Below, piece after piece: positions 7,196 through 13,525 of a DNA stretch of 16,968 bases. Numbering within the stretch: the first letter of the stretch is position 1; each line of letters starts with the position of its first letter. The notes under the pieces are model-generated. The model saw only the letters and a program-made list of their open reading frames with translations, was not told the DNA's origin and ran no database searches. The position numbers and the translations under genes were made by a program. This DNA is from Desulfamplus sp. (lineage in GTDB: Bacteria > Desulfobacterota > Desulfobacteria > Desulfobacterales > Desulfobacteraceae). The DNA is taken from assembly GCA_015232935.1 (NCBI GenBank), contig JADFYT010000018.1, forward strand, positions 1 to 16,968, written 5' to 3'.

Positions 7196-7305
7196 CTAAA
7201 ACTTCTTTAGGTTCAATCCGGTTGATGAAAAGATTGTTCAATCCGGTCATGAATGAATCCGGATTGCAACGTGTGGGAGTGGGATATATTACAAGGAGTA
7301 AATGT
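7196..7305 (+). repeat. secY-infA spacer with repeated CAATCCGG motifs
   Basis: GTTCAATCCGGT occurs twice as a direct repeat (7211-7222 and 7236-7247). A third, inverted copy CCGGATTG (7259-7266), followed by C and AAC, can pair with either direct copy. Pairing gives an 8-bp stem, extended by three base pairs past a single bulge. The two possible stems exclude each other. The infA ribosome binding site (AAGGAG, 7293-7298) lies 27 bp downstream. There is no T-tract, so this is not a simple terminator. The repeats are seen directly; a switch-like role is speculation. Confidence 0.6.
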
Positions 7306-7524
7306 ATGGCAAAGGAAGAACCCATTAAAGTTGAGGGCACGGTACTTGAAACACTGCCAAATGCCATGTTTAAGGTTGAGCTTGATAATAAGCATCAGCT
7401 CCTTGCACACATTTCAGGCAAGATGAGAATGCATTTTATTAAAATTTTACCCGGTGACAAGGTAACAGTTGAACTGTCACCCTATGATTTGTCACGCGGC
7501 AGGATCACCTACCGTTATAAATAG
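7306..7524 (+). CDS. infA: Translation initiation factor IF-1
   Basis: IF-1 is an OB-fold factor that binds the 30S A site during initiation. From ATG 7306 it has the canonical 72 residues: MAKEEPIKVEGTVLETLPNA, MFKVELDNKHQLLAHISGKM, RMHFIKILPGDKVTVELSPY and DLSRGRITYRYK. The frame is open upstream to 7222, but AAGGAG before 7306 and the perfect family length fix the start. Location between secY and rpmJ is a common arrangement. The upstream spacer carries the CAATCCGG repeats. Confidence 0.97.
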   Translation: MAKEEPIKVEGTVLETLPNAMFKVELDNKHQLLAHISGKMRMHFIKILPGDKVTVELSPYDLSRGRITYRYK

Positions 7525-7582
7525 TATAATATATGTGTTGCTTGAGATATTGTATGCAACATATCATTTGGAGTAAATAAAG

Positions 7583-7696
7583 ATGAAAGTCAGAGCTTCA
7601 GTGAAAAAAATATGTAAAGATTGTAAGATTATCCGTAGATCTGGAGTTGTCAGGGTCATATGTATAAATAAACGTCATAACCAGAGGCAGGGATAG
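7583..7696 (+). CDS. rpmJ: 50S ribosomal protein L36 (zinc-binding type)
   Basis: This very short gene encodes 37 residues, MKVRASVKKICKDCKIIRRS followed by GVVRVICINKRHNQRQG, the normal L36 size. The zinc-binding C-C-C-H set is intact (C11, C14, C27, H32), which is the C+ form. L36 is a late 50S assembly protein. The ATG has GGAG nine bases upstream. It lies between infA and rpsM, the usual place. The 58-bp spacer before it contains only a weak imperfect stem around GTTGC (7537-7541) and GCAAC (7556-7560). Confidence 0.97.
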   Translation: MKVRASVKKICKDCKIIRRSGVVRVICINKRHNQRQG

Positions 7697-7710
7697 AGGG
7701 GGTACACAGC

Positions 7711-8079
7711 GTGGCGAGAATTGCAGGCGTAGATTTACCTAGAAACAAGCATGTAGAGATTGCACTGACCTATATTTATGGTATAGGTAGAAGCAGATCC
7801 AGGGATATCATTGCCGAGGTTGGTCTTGAGCCAACTATGAAAGCCGATGATCTTACAGAAGAGCAGGTAAATGAGATCAGAAAGGTTATTGACAATAAAT
7901 ATAAAGTTGAAGGCGAGCTAAGGGCTGATACTTCAATGAATATCAAAAGGCTCATGGATCTGGGATGTTATCGAGGACTTCGTCATAGAAAATCCCTCCC
8001 TTGTCGTGGTCAAAGAACAAGCACTAATGCCAGAACAAGAAAAGGTCCAAAACGTGATGATGTTAAAAAGAAGAAATAA
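7711..8079 (+). CDS. rpsM: 30S ribosomal protein S13
   Basis: S13 is a 30S head protein that contacts the 50S subunit (bridges B1a/B1b) and P-site tRNA. The protein has 122 residues. It begins MARIAGVDLPRNKHVEIALT with YIYGIGRSRSRDI, and ends with GLRHRKSLPCRGQRTSTNAR before TRKGPKRDDVKKKK. The start codon is GTG at 7711, behind a GAGGGGG run that follows the rpmJ stop. This begins the alpha-operon part (rpsM-rpsK-rpsD-rpoA-rplQ). No separate promoter or terminator is evident before it. Confidence 0.97.
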   Translation: MARIAGVDLPRNKHVEIALTYIYGIGRSRSRDIIAEVGLEPTMKADDLTEEQVNEIRKVIDNKYKVEGELRADTSMNIKRLMDLGCYRGLRHRKSLPCRGQRTSTNARTRKGPKRDDVKKKK

Positions 8080-8155
8080 GTATGATTTGTGATACTTTAT
8101 TGTTTATGACAATTATTGTTGGGCATCCGGATAATCAGGAGGCATAGGAAATCTA

Positions 8156-8551
8156 ATGGCTAAGAAATCAAAGAAGACTGTAACAAAGAAAAAAGTTAAA
8201 AAAAATATATCAACAGGTGTTGTACATATTCAGTCAACATTCAATAATACCATCATAACAATAACAGATGAGACAGGAAATACTATTTCTTGGTCAAGTT
8301 CCGGTATTCAGGGGTTTAAAGGATCAAGAAAAAGTACTCCTTTTGCATCAAAGATGGCAGCAGAAGATGCCGGTGCTAAAGCTATGGAACATGGGATGAA
8401 GAATGTCAGTGTTTATGTAAAAGGTCCAGGTGCGGGTCGGGAATCAGCATTGAGGGCTTTACATGCTCTTGGCTTTAATATTTCCATGATAAAAGATGTT
8501 ACCCCTGTTCCTCATAATGGATGCCGCCCGCCAAAGAGAAGAAGGGTTTAA
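8156..8551 (+). CDS. rpsK: 30S ribosomal protein S11
   Basis: S11 is a 30S platform protein near the E-site mRNA. The protein has 131 residues: a lysine-rich N-terminal tail (MAKKSKKTVTKKKVKKNIST), then GVVHIQSTFNNTIITITDET, SSGIQGFKGSRKSTPFASKM, VYVKGPGAGRESALRALHAL and the C-terminal PVPHNGCRPPKRRRV, all typical. The ATG at 8156 follows AGGAGG and AGGA sequences. The 76-bp spacer from rpsM shows no strong structure. Confidence 0.97.
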   Translation: MAKKSKKTVTKKKVKKNISTGVVHIQSTFNNTIITITDETGNTISWSSSGIQGFKGSRKSTPFASKMAAEDAGAKAMEHGMKNVSVYVKGPGAGRESALRALHALGFNISMIKDVTPVPHNGCRPPKRRRV

Positions 8552-8566
8552 TTTTGCAAAGCTCTA

Positions 8567-8618
8567 TTTACCTTGTAGATGAGTTTTATATCTTTACCTT
8601 GTCCATAGGTTTTATATA
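8567..8618 (+). repeat. 26-bp tandem duplication before rpsD
   Basis: Two adjacent 26-bp units, 8567-8592 and 8593-8618, match at 21 of 26 positions by hand alignment. Both begin TTTACCTTGT and both end with GTTTTATAT plus one base. The second unit runs directly into the AAGGAGG ribosome binding site of rpsD. It is probably a local slippage duplication that has since diverged. S4 is the autogenous repressor of the alpha operon in E. coli, but I see no evidence that this repeat binds it. Confidence 0.7.
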
Positions 8619-8630
8619 AGGAGGAAAACG

Positions 8631-9257
8631 TTGTCACGTTATAGAGGTTCTGTCTGCCGCCAATGCAGACGCGAAAATATGAAGTTATTTCTTAAGGGCG
8701 ATCGGTGCTATTCAGACAAATGCAGTTTCGACCGAAGAGCATATCCCCCTGGGCAGCATGGTCAGCGTCGAGGAAAAAACTCCGATTATGGCATCCAGCT
8801 CAGAGAAAAACAGAAAGTAAGAAGAATTTACGGCATTTCTGAAAAACAGTTTAGAATTATTTTCAATAATGCGGATCGCCAGAAAGGTATCACAGGTGTA
8901 AATCTTTTAAGTCTTTTAGAGAGAAGACTGGATAATGTGGTTTTCAGGCTTGGTTTTACAAGCTCCAGAACACAAGGGAGGCACTTTGTAAGACATAACC
9001 ATTTTATAGTCAATGGAAAGAAGCTCAATATCCCTTCCTATGTTATGAAGAGTGGCGATGTAATTGAACTCAGAGAAAAAAGCAGAAATGTAAAAGCTAT
9101 TTCTGATTCAGTTGATACTGTTGTCAGAAGAGGAATACCACAGTGGCTTGAACTTGATAAAGACGGATTAAAGGGTGTTGTTAAATCATTGCCCAACCGT
9201 GAAGATATTACACTGCCCATACAGGAACAGCTGATTGTAGAGCTCTATTCCAAATAA
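8631..9257 (+). CDS. rpsD: 30S ribosomal protein S4 (zinc-binding form)
   Basis: S4 is a primary 16S rRNA-binding protein that nucleates 30S assembly, and is the alpha-operon repressor in E. coli. The protein has 208 residues. The N-terminus MSRYRGSVCRQCRRE carries four cysteines (C9, C12, C26, C31) expected to bind zinc. Next comes FDRRAYPPGQHGQRR, then the S4 RNA-binding domain with LLSLLERRLDNVVFRLGFTS, RTQGRHFVRHNHFIVNGKKL and NIPSYVMKSGDVI. The C-terminus PIQEQLIVELYSK is canonical. The start is TTG at 8631 behind AAGGAGG. It directly follows the tandem duplication. Confidence 0.97.
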   Translation: MSRYRGSVCRQCRRENMKLFLKGDRCYSDKCSFDRRAYPPGQHGQRRGKNSDYGIQLREKQKVRRIYGISEKQFRIIFNNADRQKGITGVNLLSLLERRLDNVVFRLGFTSSRTQGRHFVRHNHFIVNGKKLNIPSYVMKSGDVIELREKSRNVKAISDSVDTVVRRGIPQWLELDKDGLKGVVKSLPNREDITLPIQEQLIVELYSK

Positions 9258-9305
9258 TTTGGATAGGGCACCAGTTTGTCCTAAGATTATATCAGGAGAT
9301 AAACA

Positions 9306-10361
9306 ATGTCATCAGATGAACTTGTATATGTGAACTGGCATGAGATGATCAAGCCGGAAAAAGTGGTTGTTACAACAACTTCTACATACGGTAAATTTGT
9401 ATGTGAACCTCTTGAAAGAGGTTTTGGAATAACAATAGGTAACTCTCTCAGGCGTATCATTCTCTCTTCTCTTTATGGTGCGGCCATTGTTTCTGTAAAA
9501 TTTGAGGAAGCTCTTCATGAATATAGTATCATACCCAATGTCAGGGAAGATGTTTCCGAAATAATAATGAATCTTAAGGCTGTTAAACTTAAGGTTGATG
9601 ATCTGGAAGACAAAACTTTGACCGTCAATGTTGAAAGAGAAGGTAATGTAACTGCTGCAGACCTTCAGGGCAGTGTTCCGGGTGTTCGGGTTCTCAATCC
9701 GGATCAGCACATCGCAACCCTGTCAAGGGGCGGTGTGTTAAAAATGACCTTGAAAGTAAAAACCGGAAAAGGATTTTCATTGGCATCTGCCAACAATGAT
9801 CCTGAAGCACCGGTTGGAACCATTCCCATCGATAGTGTCTTTTCGCCTATAAAAAGAGTCAAATATGTGGTTGGAACATCCAGAATTGGTCAGAAAACAG
9901 ATTATGACAAGCTGACCATGGAGGTCTGGACAGATGGCAGTGTTACCCCTGAGGATTCTGTTGCCTTTGCTGCCAAGATTCTCAAAGAGCAGATGAATCC
10001 TTTTATCAATTTTGATGAAGACATTGAGCCTGAGCAGGAAGACAGGGACCATGACCGATCTGTTAAAGACTTTAATGAAAATCTTTACAGAAGTGTTGAT
10101 GAGTTAGAGCTCTCTGTAAGAAGTTCCAATTGCCTCAAGAATGCCCAAATACTCAAGATATATCAGTTAGTTCAAAAGACTGAGAGTGAAATGCTCAAAA
10201 CCAAGAATTTTGGAAGGAAATCCTTAAATGAAATTAAGGAGGTATTAACTTCAATGGACCTCTCTCTTGGCATGGATCTTGATGGATTTGAACCTCCTGC
10301 AGAAGATGAAATGGTTGAGCAATCATCATCTAAGGACGAAGATTTGGAACACCCTTCCTGA
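9306..10361 (+). CDS. rpoA: RNA polymerase alpha subunit
   Basis: The alpha subunit forms the dimer that nucleates RNA polymerase assembly, and it reads UP elements. The protein has 351 residues, somewhat longer than the E. coli protein. The N-terminal domain (about 1-235) includes EPLERGFGITIGNSLRRIIL and RVKYVVGTSRIGQKTDYDKL. An acidic linker (about 237-255) follows. The C-terminal domain (about 260-325) holds ELELSVRSSNCLKNAQI, with R272, N275, C276 and K278 matching the UP-element-binding surface, then LLKT-type LKTKNFGRKSLNEIKE and LSLGMDL. An extra acidic, serine-rich tail (about 327-351, EDEMVEQSSSKDEDLEHPS) extends beyond the usual end. The ATG has an AGGAG ribosome binding site. Confidence 0.97.
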   Translation: MSSDELVYVNWHEMIKPEKVVVTTTSTYGKFVCEPLERGFGITIGNSLRRIILSSLYGAAIVSVKFEEALHEYSIIPNVREDVSEIIMNLKAVKLKVDDLEDKTLTVNVEREGNVTAADLQGSVPGVRVLNPDQHIATLSRGGVLKMTLKVKTGKGFSLASANNDPEAPVGTIPIDSVFSPIKRVKYVVGTSRIGQKTDYDKLTMEVWTDGSVTPEDSVAFAAKILKEQMNPFINFDEDIEPEQEDRDHDRSVKDFNENLYRSVDELELSVRSSNCLKNAQILKIYQLVQKTESEMLKTKNFGRKSLNEIKEVLTSMDLSLGMDLDGFEPPAEDEMVEQSSSKDEDLEHPS

Positions 10362-10397
10362 TGAATATCAAGTTAACGAAGGAGAAATAAATTTCCC

Positions 10398-10760
10398 ATG
10401 AGACATAGAAAAGCAGGCGTAAAGCTGAATCGAACCTCAAGCCACAGAAAAGCCATGTTTAGAAATATGGTAACATCTTTGTTTAAGCATGAAAGTATTA
10501 AAACTACCGATGCAAAGGCAAAGGAGTTGCGAAAACATGCTGATAAAATGATTACCCTGGCTAAAAGAGGTGATTTGCATGCAAGACGTCAGGCATTAGC
10601 CTATATTAGAGAAAAAAATGTAGTACATCAGTTATTTAATGATGTCGCGGAAAAATTTGGTAACAGGGAAGGTGGCTATACAAGAATAACCAAGCTTGGG
10701 CCACGATCTGGCGATGCGGCTCCCATGTCAATGATTGAGCTTATAAAAGACAATGAATAA
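10398..10760 (+). CDS. rplQ: 50S ribosomal protein L17
   Basis: L17 is a 50S protein near the exit tunnel. The protein has 120 residues and begins MRHRKAGVKLNRTSSHRKAM with FRNMVTSLFKHESIKTTDAK, followed by AKELRKHADKMITLAKRGDL, and ends with GGYTRITKLGPRSGDAAPMS and MIELI, all typical. The ATG follows AAGGAG. It is the last gene of the ribosomal superoperon; a strong intrinsic terminator follows 74 bp downstream. Confidence 0.97.
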   Translation: MRHRKAGVKLNRTSSHRKAMFRNMVTSLFKHESIKTTDAKAKELRKHADKMITLAKRGDLHARRQALAYIREKNVVHQLFNDVAEKFGNREGGYTRITKLGPRSGDAAPMSMIELIKDNE

Positions 10761-10834
10761 AGTAGAACATTGGATATTTAAATCAATAGGATCTTTCAAT
10801 TTGTCTTGTTGCTAATCAGGCATTATAATTTAAC

Positions 10835-10880
10835 AAAATCCCGACCAGCAGATATTATGCTGGTCGGGATTTTGCTTTTA
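10835..10880 (+). terminator. Rho-independent terminator of the ribosomal superoperon
   Basis: A perfect 16-bp inverted repeat, AAAATCCCGACCAGCA (10835-10850) and TGCTGGTCGGGATTTT (10858-10873), encloses a 7-nt loop. The GC-rich core is followed by a T-rich end including TTTT inside the arm and again at 10876-10879. It lies between rplQ and birA, on the strand of both, and is the first strong terminator seen after rpsC. Confidence 0.92.
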
Positions 10881-10971
10881 GAGCGTAGCAAATATCTCTA
10901 AAATACACATTTCGTACAGGAAATGAGAAGTTACGACTCACGAGTTTATATTGTATGGCAAATGAATTGAC

Positions 10972-11000
10972 TTGACGCTGGCAATGAGTTTTGTTAACTT
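10972..11000 (+). promoter_or_regulatory. Putative birA-bioYMN promoter
   Basis: A -35-like TTGACG (10972-10977) is followed by a 17-bp spacer and a weak -10-like TAACTT (10995-11000), which would start transcription shortly before birA at 11028. Support comes mainly from the position: downstream of the superoperon terminator and overlapping the BirA operator. The -10 match is poor (3 of 6), and an alternative TTGACT -35 lies at 10967-10972. The remainder of the rplQ-birA spacer (10881-10966) shows nothing recognisable. Confidence 0.4.
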
Positions 11001-11022
11001 GACACTCAAATAAGGTTAACCA
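10991..11022 (+). promoter_or_regulatory. BirA operator upstream of birA
   Basis: Half-sites TTGTTAACT (10991-10999) and GGTTAACCA (11014-11022) are separated by 14 bp. Each differs at one position from the TTGTTAACC / GGTTAACAA dyad form known for BirA operators. The left half covers the proposed -10 element, and the right half lies just before the birA start codon. Known biology is that biotinyl-AMP-bound BirA dimers bind such dyads and repress. Here the site would repress birA-bioY-bioM-bioN together when biotin is plentiful. The sequence match is seen; the function is inferred from it and from the regulated genes. Confidence 0.8.
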
Positions 11023-11027
11023 TATCT

Positions 11028-12089
11028 ATGAAAGAAAAAATTATCGAAATTTTGAACAATACCAGCTCTGGCGAACCAATATCTGGTGTGGAGATGAGTA
11101 ATCAACTTGGAATCTCGAGAGTAGCCATATGGAAACATCTCAAACAGCTCAAGGAGTGTGGATATTCTATTCTCTCAACTCCCAAAGGGTATAAGCTCAA
11201 GGCAGATAGGGATCTTATGATGCCCTTTTTTTTTACGAAAAGAAAGGAAAAGATCCATTTTTTCCAAACCATTTCAAGCACAATGGACAAGGCAAGAGAG
11301 CTTGCTATATGTGGTGTGCCAGGTTTTAGTGTTGTTGTTGCAGAAGAGCAGACCAAAGGGCGGGGACGACTTAATAGAACATGGAACTCTGGTAAGGGCG
11401 GCTTGTGGTTTACCCTGATATTAAGACCCAAGTTACCTCCTCCCTTTGCCTTTCAGGTCAATTTTGCTGCATCATTATCACTTGCAAGAACATTACGGCA
11501 AAAGTATGAACTTGATGTCAGCGTCAAATGGCCAAACGATATTCTGATTAAAGAGGAAAATAAAAATCATGCTGGTTTGAATCATGCTGGTTTAAAGAAT
11601 AGCAAAATTGTAGATTCAATAAATTGTGATCATGACAACAGATCTTGTTTGAATGGGCAGAAAAAGCTGGCCGGTCTATTGTCGGAAATGGAGACCCAGG
11701 GGGATATGATCTCTTTTGTTAATATCGGCATTGGACTTAACGTCAATAATAACCCGCAGATAGATGAACCCAATTCCGTTTCCATAAAAAATATTTTGGG
11801 ACAGAGCATTTGCAGGCGAGAGCTGCTGTCTGCATTTCTTGATGATTTTGAAAACCAGCTTATAGCAATTGAGTCTTCTGAAAACAGCTTTGTAAGAATT
11901 TTGGATGAATGGAAGCAAATGACATCAACTATCGGAAGAGATGTGCGTATAGAGACCTTTGGTGATATATACAGGGGTAAAGCTATTGATGTTGATAGGA
12001 CAGGGGCACTTATCATAAGACAGGAAGATGGGCATGAGAAAAACATTATCTACGGTGACTGTTTTTATGATCAAAAAGGATTGAAATAA
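11028..12089 (+). CDS. birA: Bifunctional biotin-[acetyl-CoA-carboxylase] ligase / biotin operon repressor BirA
   Basis: BirA activates biotin to biotinyl-5'-AMP and attaches it to biotin-dependent carboxylases; class II forms also repress transcription. The protein has 353 residues against about 320 usual. An N-terminal winged helix-turn-helix (about 3-58) includes GVEMSNQLGISRVAIWKHLK. The ligase core has EEQTKGRGRLNRTWNSG (106-122) with the GRGR biotinyl-AMP loop, VKWPNDILI (166-174), KKLAGLLSEM (212-221; the Lys in KLAG corresponds to the catalytic Lys) and NIGIGLNVN (232-240). The C-terminal SH3-like domain is about 302-346. An insertion of about 35 residues (175-209) separates KWPND from KKLAG and includes a tandem NHAGL-NHAGL. 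The BirA operator upstream supports a repressor role. It leads the biotin uptake operon, with bioY 4 bp downstream. Confidence 0.95.
   Translation: MKEKIIEILNNTSSGEPISGVEMSNQLGISRVAIWKHLKQLKECGYSILSTPKGYKLKADRDLMMPFFFTKRKEKIHFFQTISSTMDKARELAICGVPGFSVVVAEEQTKGRGRLNRTWNSGKGGLWFTLILRPKLPPPFAFQVNFAASLSLARTLRQKYELDVSVKWPNDILIKEENKNHAGLNHAGLKNSKIVDSINCDHDNRSCLNGQKKLAGLLSEMETQGDMISFVNIGIGLNVNNNPQIDEPNSVSIKNILGQSICRRELLSAFLDDFENQLIAIESSENSFVRILDEWKQMTSTIGRDVRIETFGDIYRGKAIDVDRTGALIIRQEDGHEKNIIYGDCFYDQKGLK
11565..11594 (+). repeat. 15-bp tandem repeat inside birA
   Basis: AATCATGCTGGTTTG (11565-11579) is followed directly by AATCATGCTGGTTTA (11580-11594), 14 of 15 identical. It is in frame and encodes NHAGL twice within the atypical insertion of BirA. 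Polymerase slippage is the likely origin. Confidence 0.85.
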
Positions 12090-12093
12090 TTTT

Positions 12094-12648
12094 ATGAATG
12101 TATCTGAAAATTTGAGAATGACTGTATATTCCTCGTTGTTTGCAGCACTTATAGCGGTAGGTGCTTATATTGCCATTCCCATAGGCCCTGTACCAATAGT
12201 CTTGCAGAACATGTTTGTACTGATGGCTGCTCTGCTGCTTGGAACAAGGTGGGGCAGTGCGGCTCTGGGGCTTTATTTGTTAATGGGTGCATGTGGTTTT
12301 CCTGTATTTGCCGGAGGTACCGGCGGTCTTGGCCGGCTTTTAGGTCCTACTGGAGGATATCTTCTCGGATACATTCCCGCAGTATGGGTTGCGGGGTTTA
12401 TTTGTGCAAGAACCGGAAAAAAGCTTTGGGGTGATGTCATGGCAATGCTTATCGGATCTTTGATTGTCTATGCTTCAGGAGTACCATGGCTTAAATTTGC
12501 CACTGCGATGCCATGGGAAAAAGCTTTTGCTGTGGGCATGTATCCATTTCTTGTAGGTGATGCACTTAAAATAGTGGCAGCCGCTTACTGTGTAAAACTT
12601 TTGAGGCCAATGCTCAAGAATAACAAAGCGAATGTTGGTAATGGATAA
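12094..12648 (+). CDS. bioY: Biotin transporter S component BioY
   Basis: BioY is the integral-membrane biotin-binding (S) component of an energy-coupling-factor transporter. The protein has 184 residues with about six hydrophobic segments. Family marks are PIGPVPIVLQNMFVLMAALL (29-48), GGTGGLGRLLGPTGGYLLGY (74-93), the SGVPWLK motif (128-134) and YPFLVGDALK (150-159), with the GDxxK pair known to contact biotin. The ATG lies 4 bp after the birA stop. Its 3' end runs into the possible starts of bioM, indicating translational coupling. Proximity to birA, the operator and an ATPase/T-component pair makes biotin the likely substrate with good certainty. Confidence 0.95.
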   Translation: MNVSENLRMTVYSSLFAALIAVGAYIAIPIGPVPIVLQNMFVLMAALLLGTRWGSAALGLYLLMGACGFPVFAGGTGGLGRLLGPTGGYLLGYIPAVWVAGFICARTGKKLWGDVMAMLIGSLIVYASGVPWLKFATAMPWEKAFAVGMYPFLVGDALKIVAAAYCVKLLRPMLKNNKANVGNG

Positions 12649-13393
12649 TATTATTGAAATAAAACGACTCTCGCATATTTACAGGGAGACAGACAGAGGA
12701 ATAAAAAATATCTCGTTTGCTGTCAAGACGGGAGAGTTTATTATCGTTGCCGGGCAAAATGGCTCTGGCAAATCCACGCTGTTTCGACATTTGAACGGCC
12801 TTCTTTCTCCCACTTCCGGAGATGTATGGATTCACGGAAAAGCTGTCAGTGCAAACCTTGCCTTTGCCAGGCAGATTGTGGGGATGATTTTTCAGGATGC
12901 TGACTGTCAGATTGTTGGACAAACTGTATTTGAGGACGCGGCTTTTGGGCCGGAGAATCTTGGTCTGTCAGGCAAGGAGATTCAAAAACGGACAACAGGT
13001 GCATTAAAACAGCTTGGTCTGCTCCATTTGAAAGATCAGAATCCTTCGACCCTGTCAGGAGGGGAGAAACGCAGGCTTGCCATTGCAGGGGTTTTGACTA
13101 TGAGGCCTGAGGTGATTGTGCTGGATGAACCATTCTCCAACCTTGATTATCAAGGAACCCAGGAGCTTCTTTCTTCCATAATCTGGCTTCATCGTGCAGG
13201 TCACACTATTATATTGTCAACGCATGATCTTGAAAAAGCTCTCTTTCATGCATCCAGAGTGATAATTATCCATGAAGGTCGTGTTGCCGCGGATGATAAT
13301 CCTATGGCCATCATAAAAGAAGTTGAAAAATTTGGTATTCGTGAACCCTGCTCTTCAAAATTTGGTATGGGTATTGTCCCATGGAGCTCTTAG
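12641..13393 (+). CDS. bioM: ECF transporter ATPase BioM (biotin uptake)
   Basis: This is the ATP-binding subunit that powers the BioMNY biotin importer. From ATG 12641 the protein has 250 residues (MDNIIEIKRLSHIYRET). All ABC motifs are intact: Walker A GQNGSGKST (38-46), Q-loop FQDADCQ (84-90), signature LSGGEKRR (138-145), Walker B VIVLDEP (158-164) with Glu163, D-loop SNLD, and H-loop STHD with His195. An in-frame ATG at 12632 would add three residues and overlap bioY by 17 bp; neither start has a clear Shine-Dalgarno, so translation is probably coupled to bioY. A single ATPase gene is present, fitting the BioM homodimer arrangement rather than EcfA1/A2. Confidence 0.93.
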   Translation: MDNIIEIKRLSHIYRETDRGIKNISFAVKTGEFIIVAGQNGSGKSTLFRHLNGLLSPTSGDVWIHGKAVSANLAFARQIVGMIFQDADCQIVGQTVFEDAAFGPENLGLSGKEIQKRTTGALKQLGLLHLKDQNPSTLSGGEKRRLAIAGVLTMRPEVIVLDEPFSNLDYQGTQELLSSIIWLHRAGHTIILSTHDLEKALFHASRVIIIHEGRVAADDNPMAIIKEVEKFGIREPCSSKFGMGIVPWSS

Positions 13394-13525
13394 AGTCTTT
13401 TAATTTTCAAATAGTCTCTCAAGAACAACCAATGGCGTAGAAAAAAGTTTGCTGGAACATAAGCAGTCTGGCTGTAATTATTATTACAGGATTGAAATTC
13501 CTGAGCAACAAGAATATAAAAAATT
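13394..13525 (+). other. bioM-bioN spacer with a small hairpin
   Basis: The 132-bp gap is longer than the other junctions of the biotin operon. It holds a 7-bp perfect stem, CTGTAAT (13472-13478) and ATTACAG (13483-13489), with a TATT loop. An overlapping CAGGA / TCCTG pair (13487-13491 and 13499-13503) could form instead. No T-tract follows, and no coding frame is convincing. An in-frame stop at 13517-13519 shows that bioN does not extend into the gap. Confidence 0.4.

Noticed and set aside
7222..7305. N-terminal extension of IF-1 in the open frame upstream of 7306
   Set aside because: IF-1 is 72 residues almost universally, and AAGGAG lies just before 7306; the extension is made of the repeat-bearing spacer.
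7525..7530. Perfect TATAAT hexamer just after infA
   Set aside because: No -35 hexamer at a usable distance, so it is more likely chance in AT-rich spacer than a promoter of rpmJ-rpsM.
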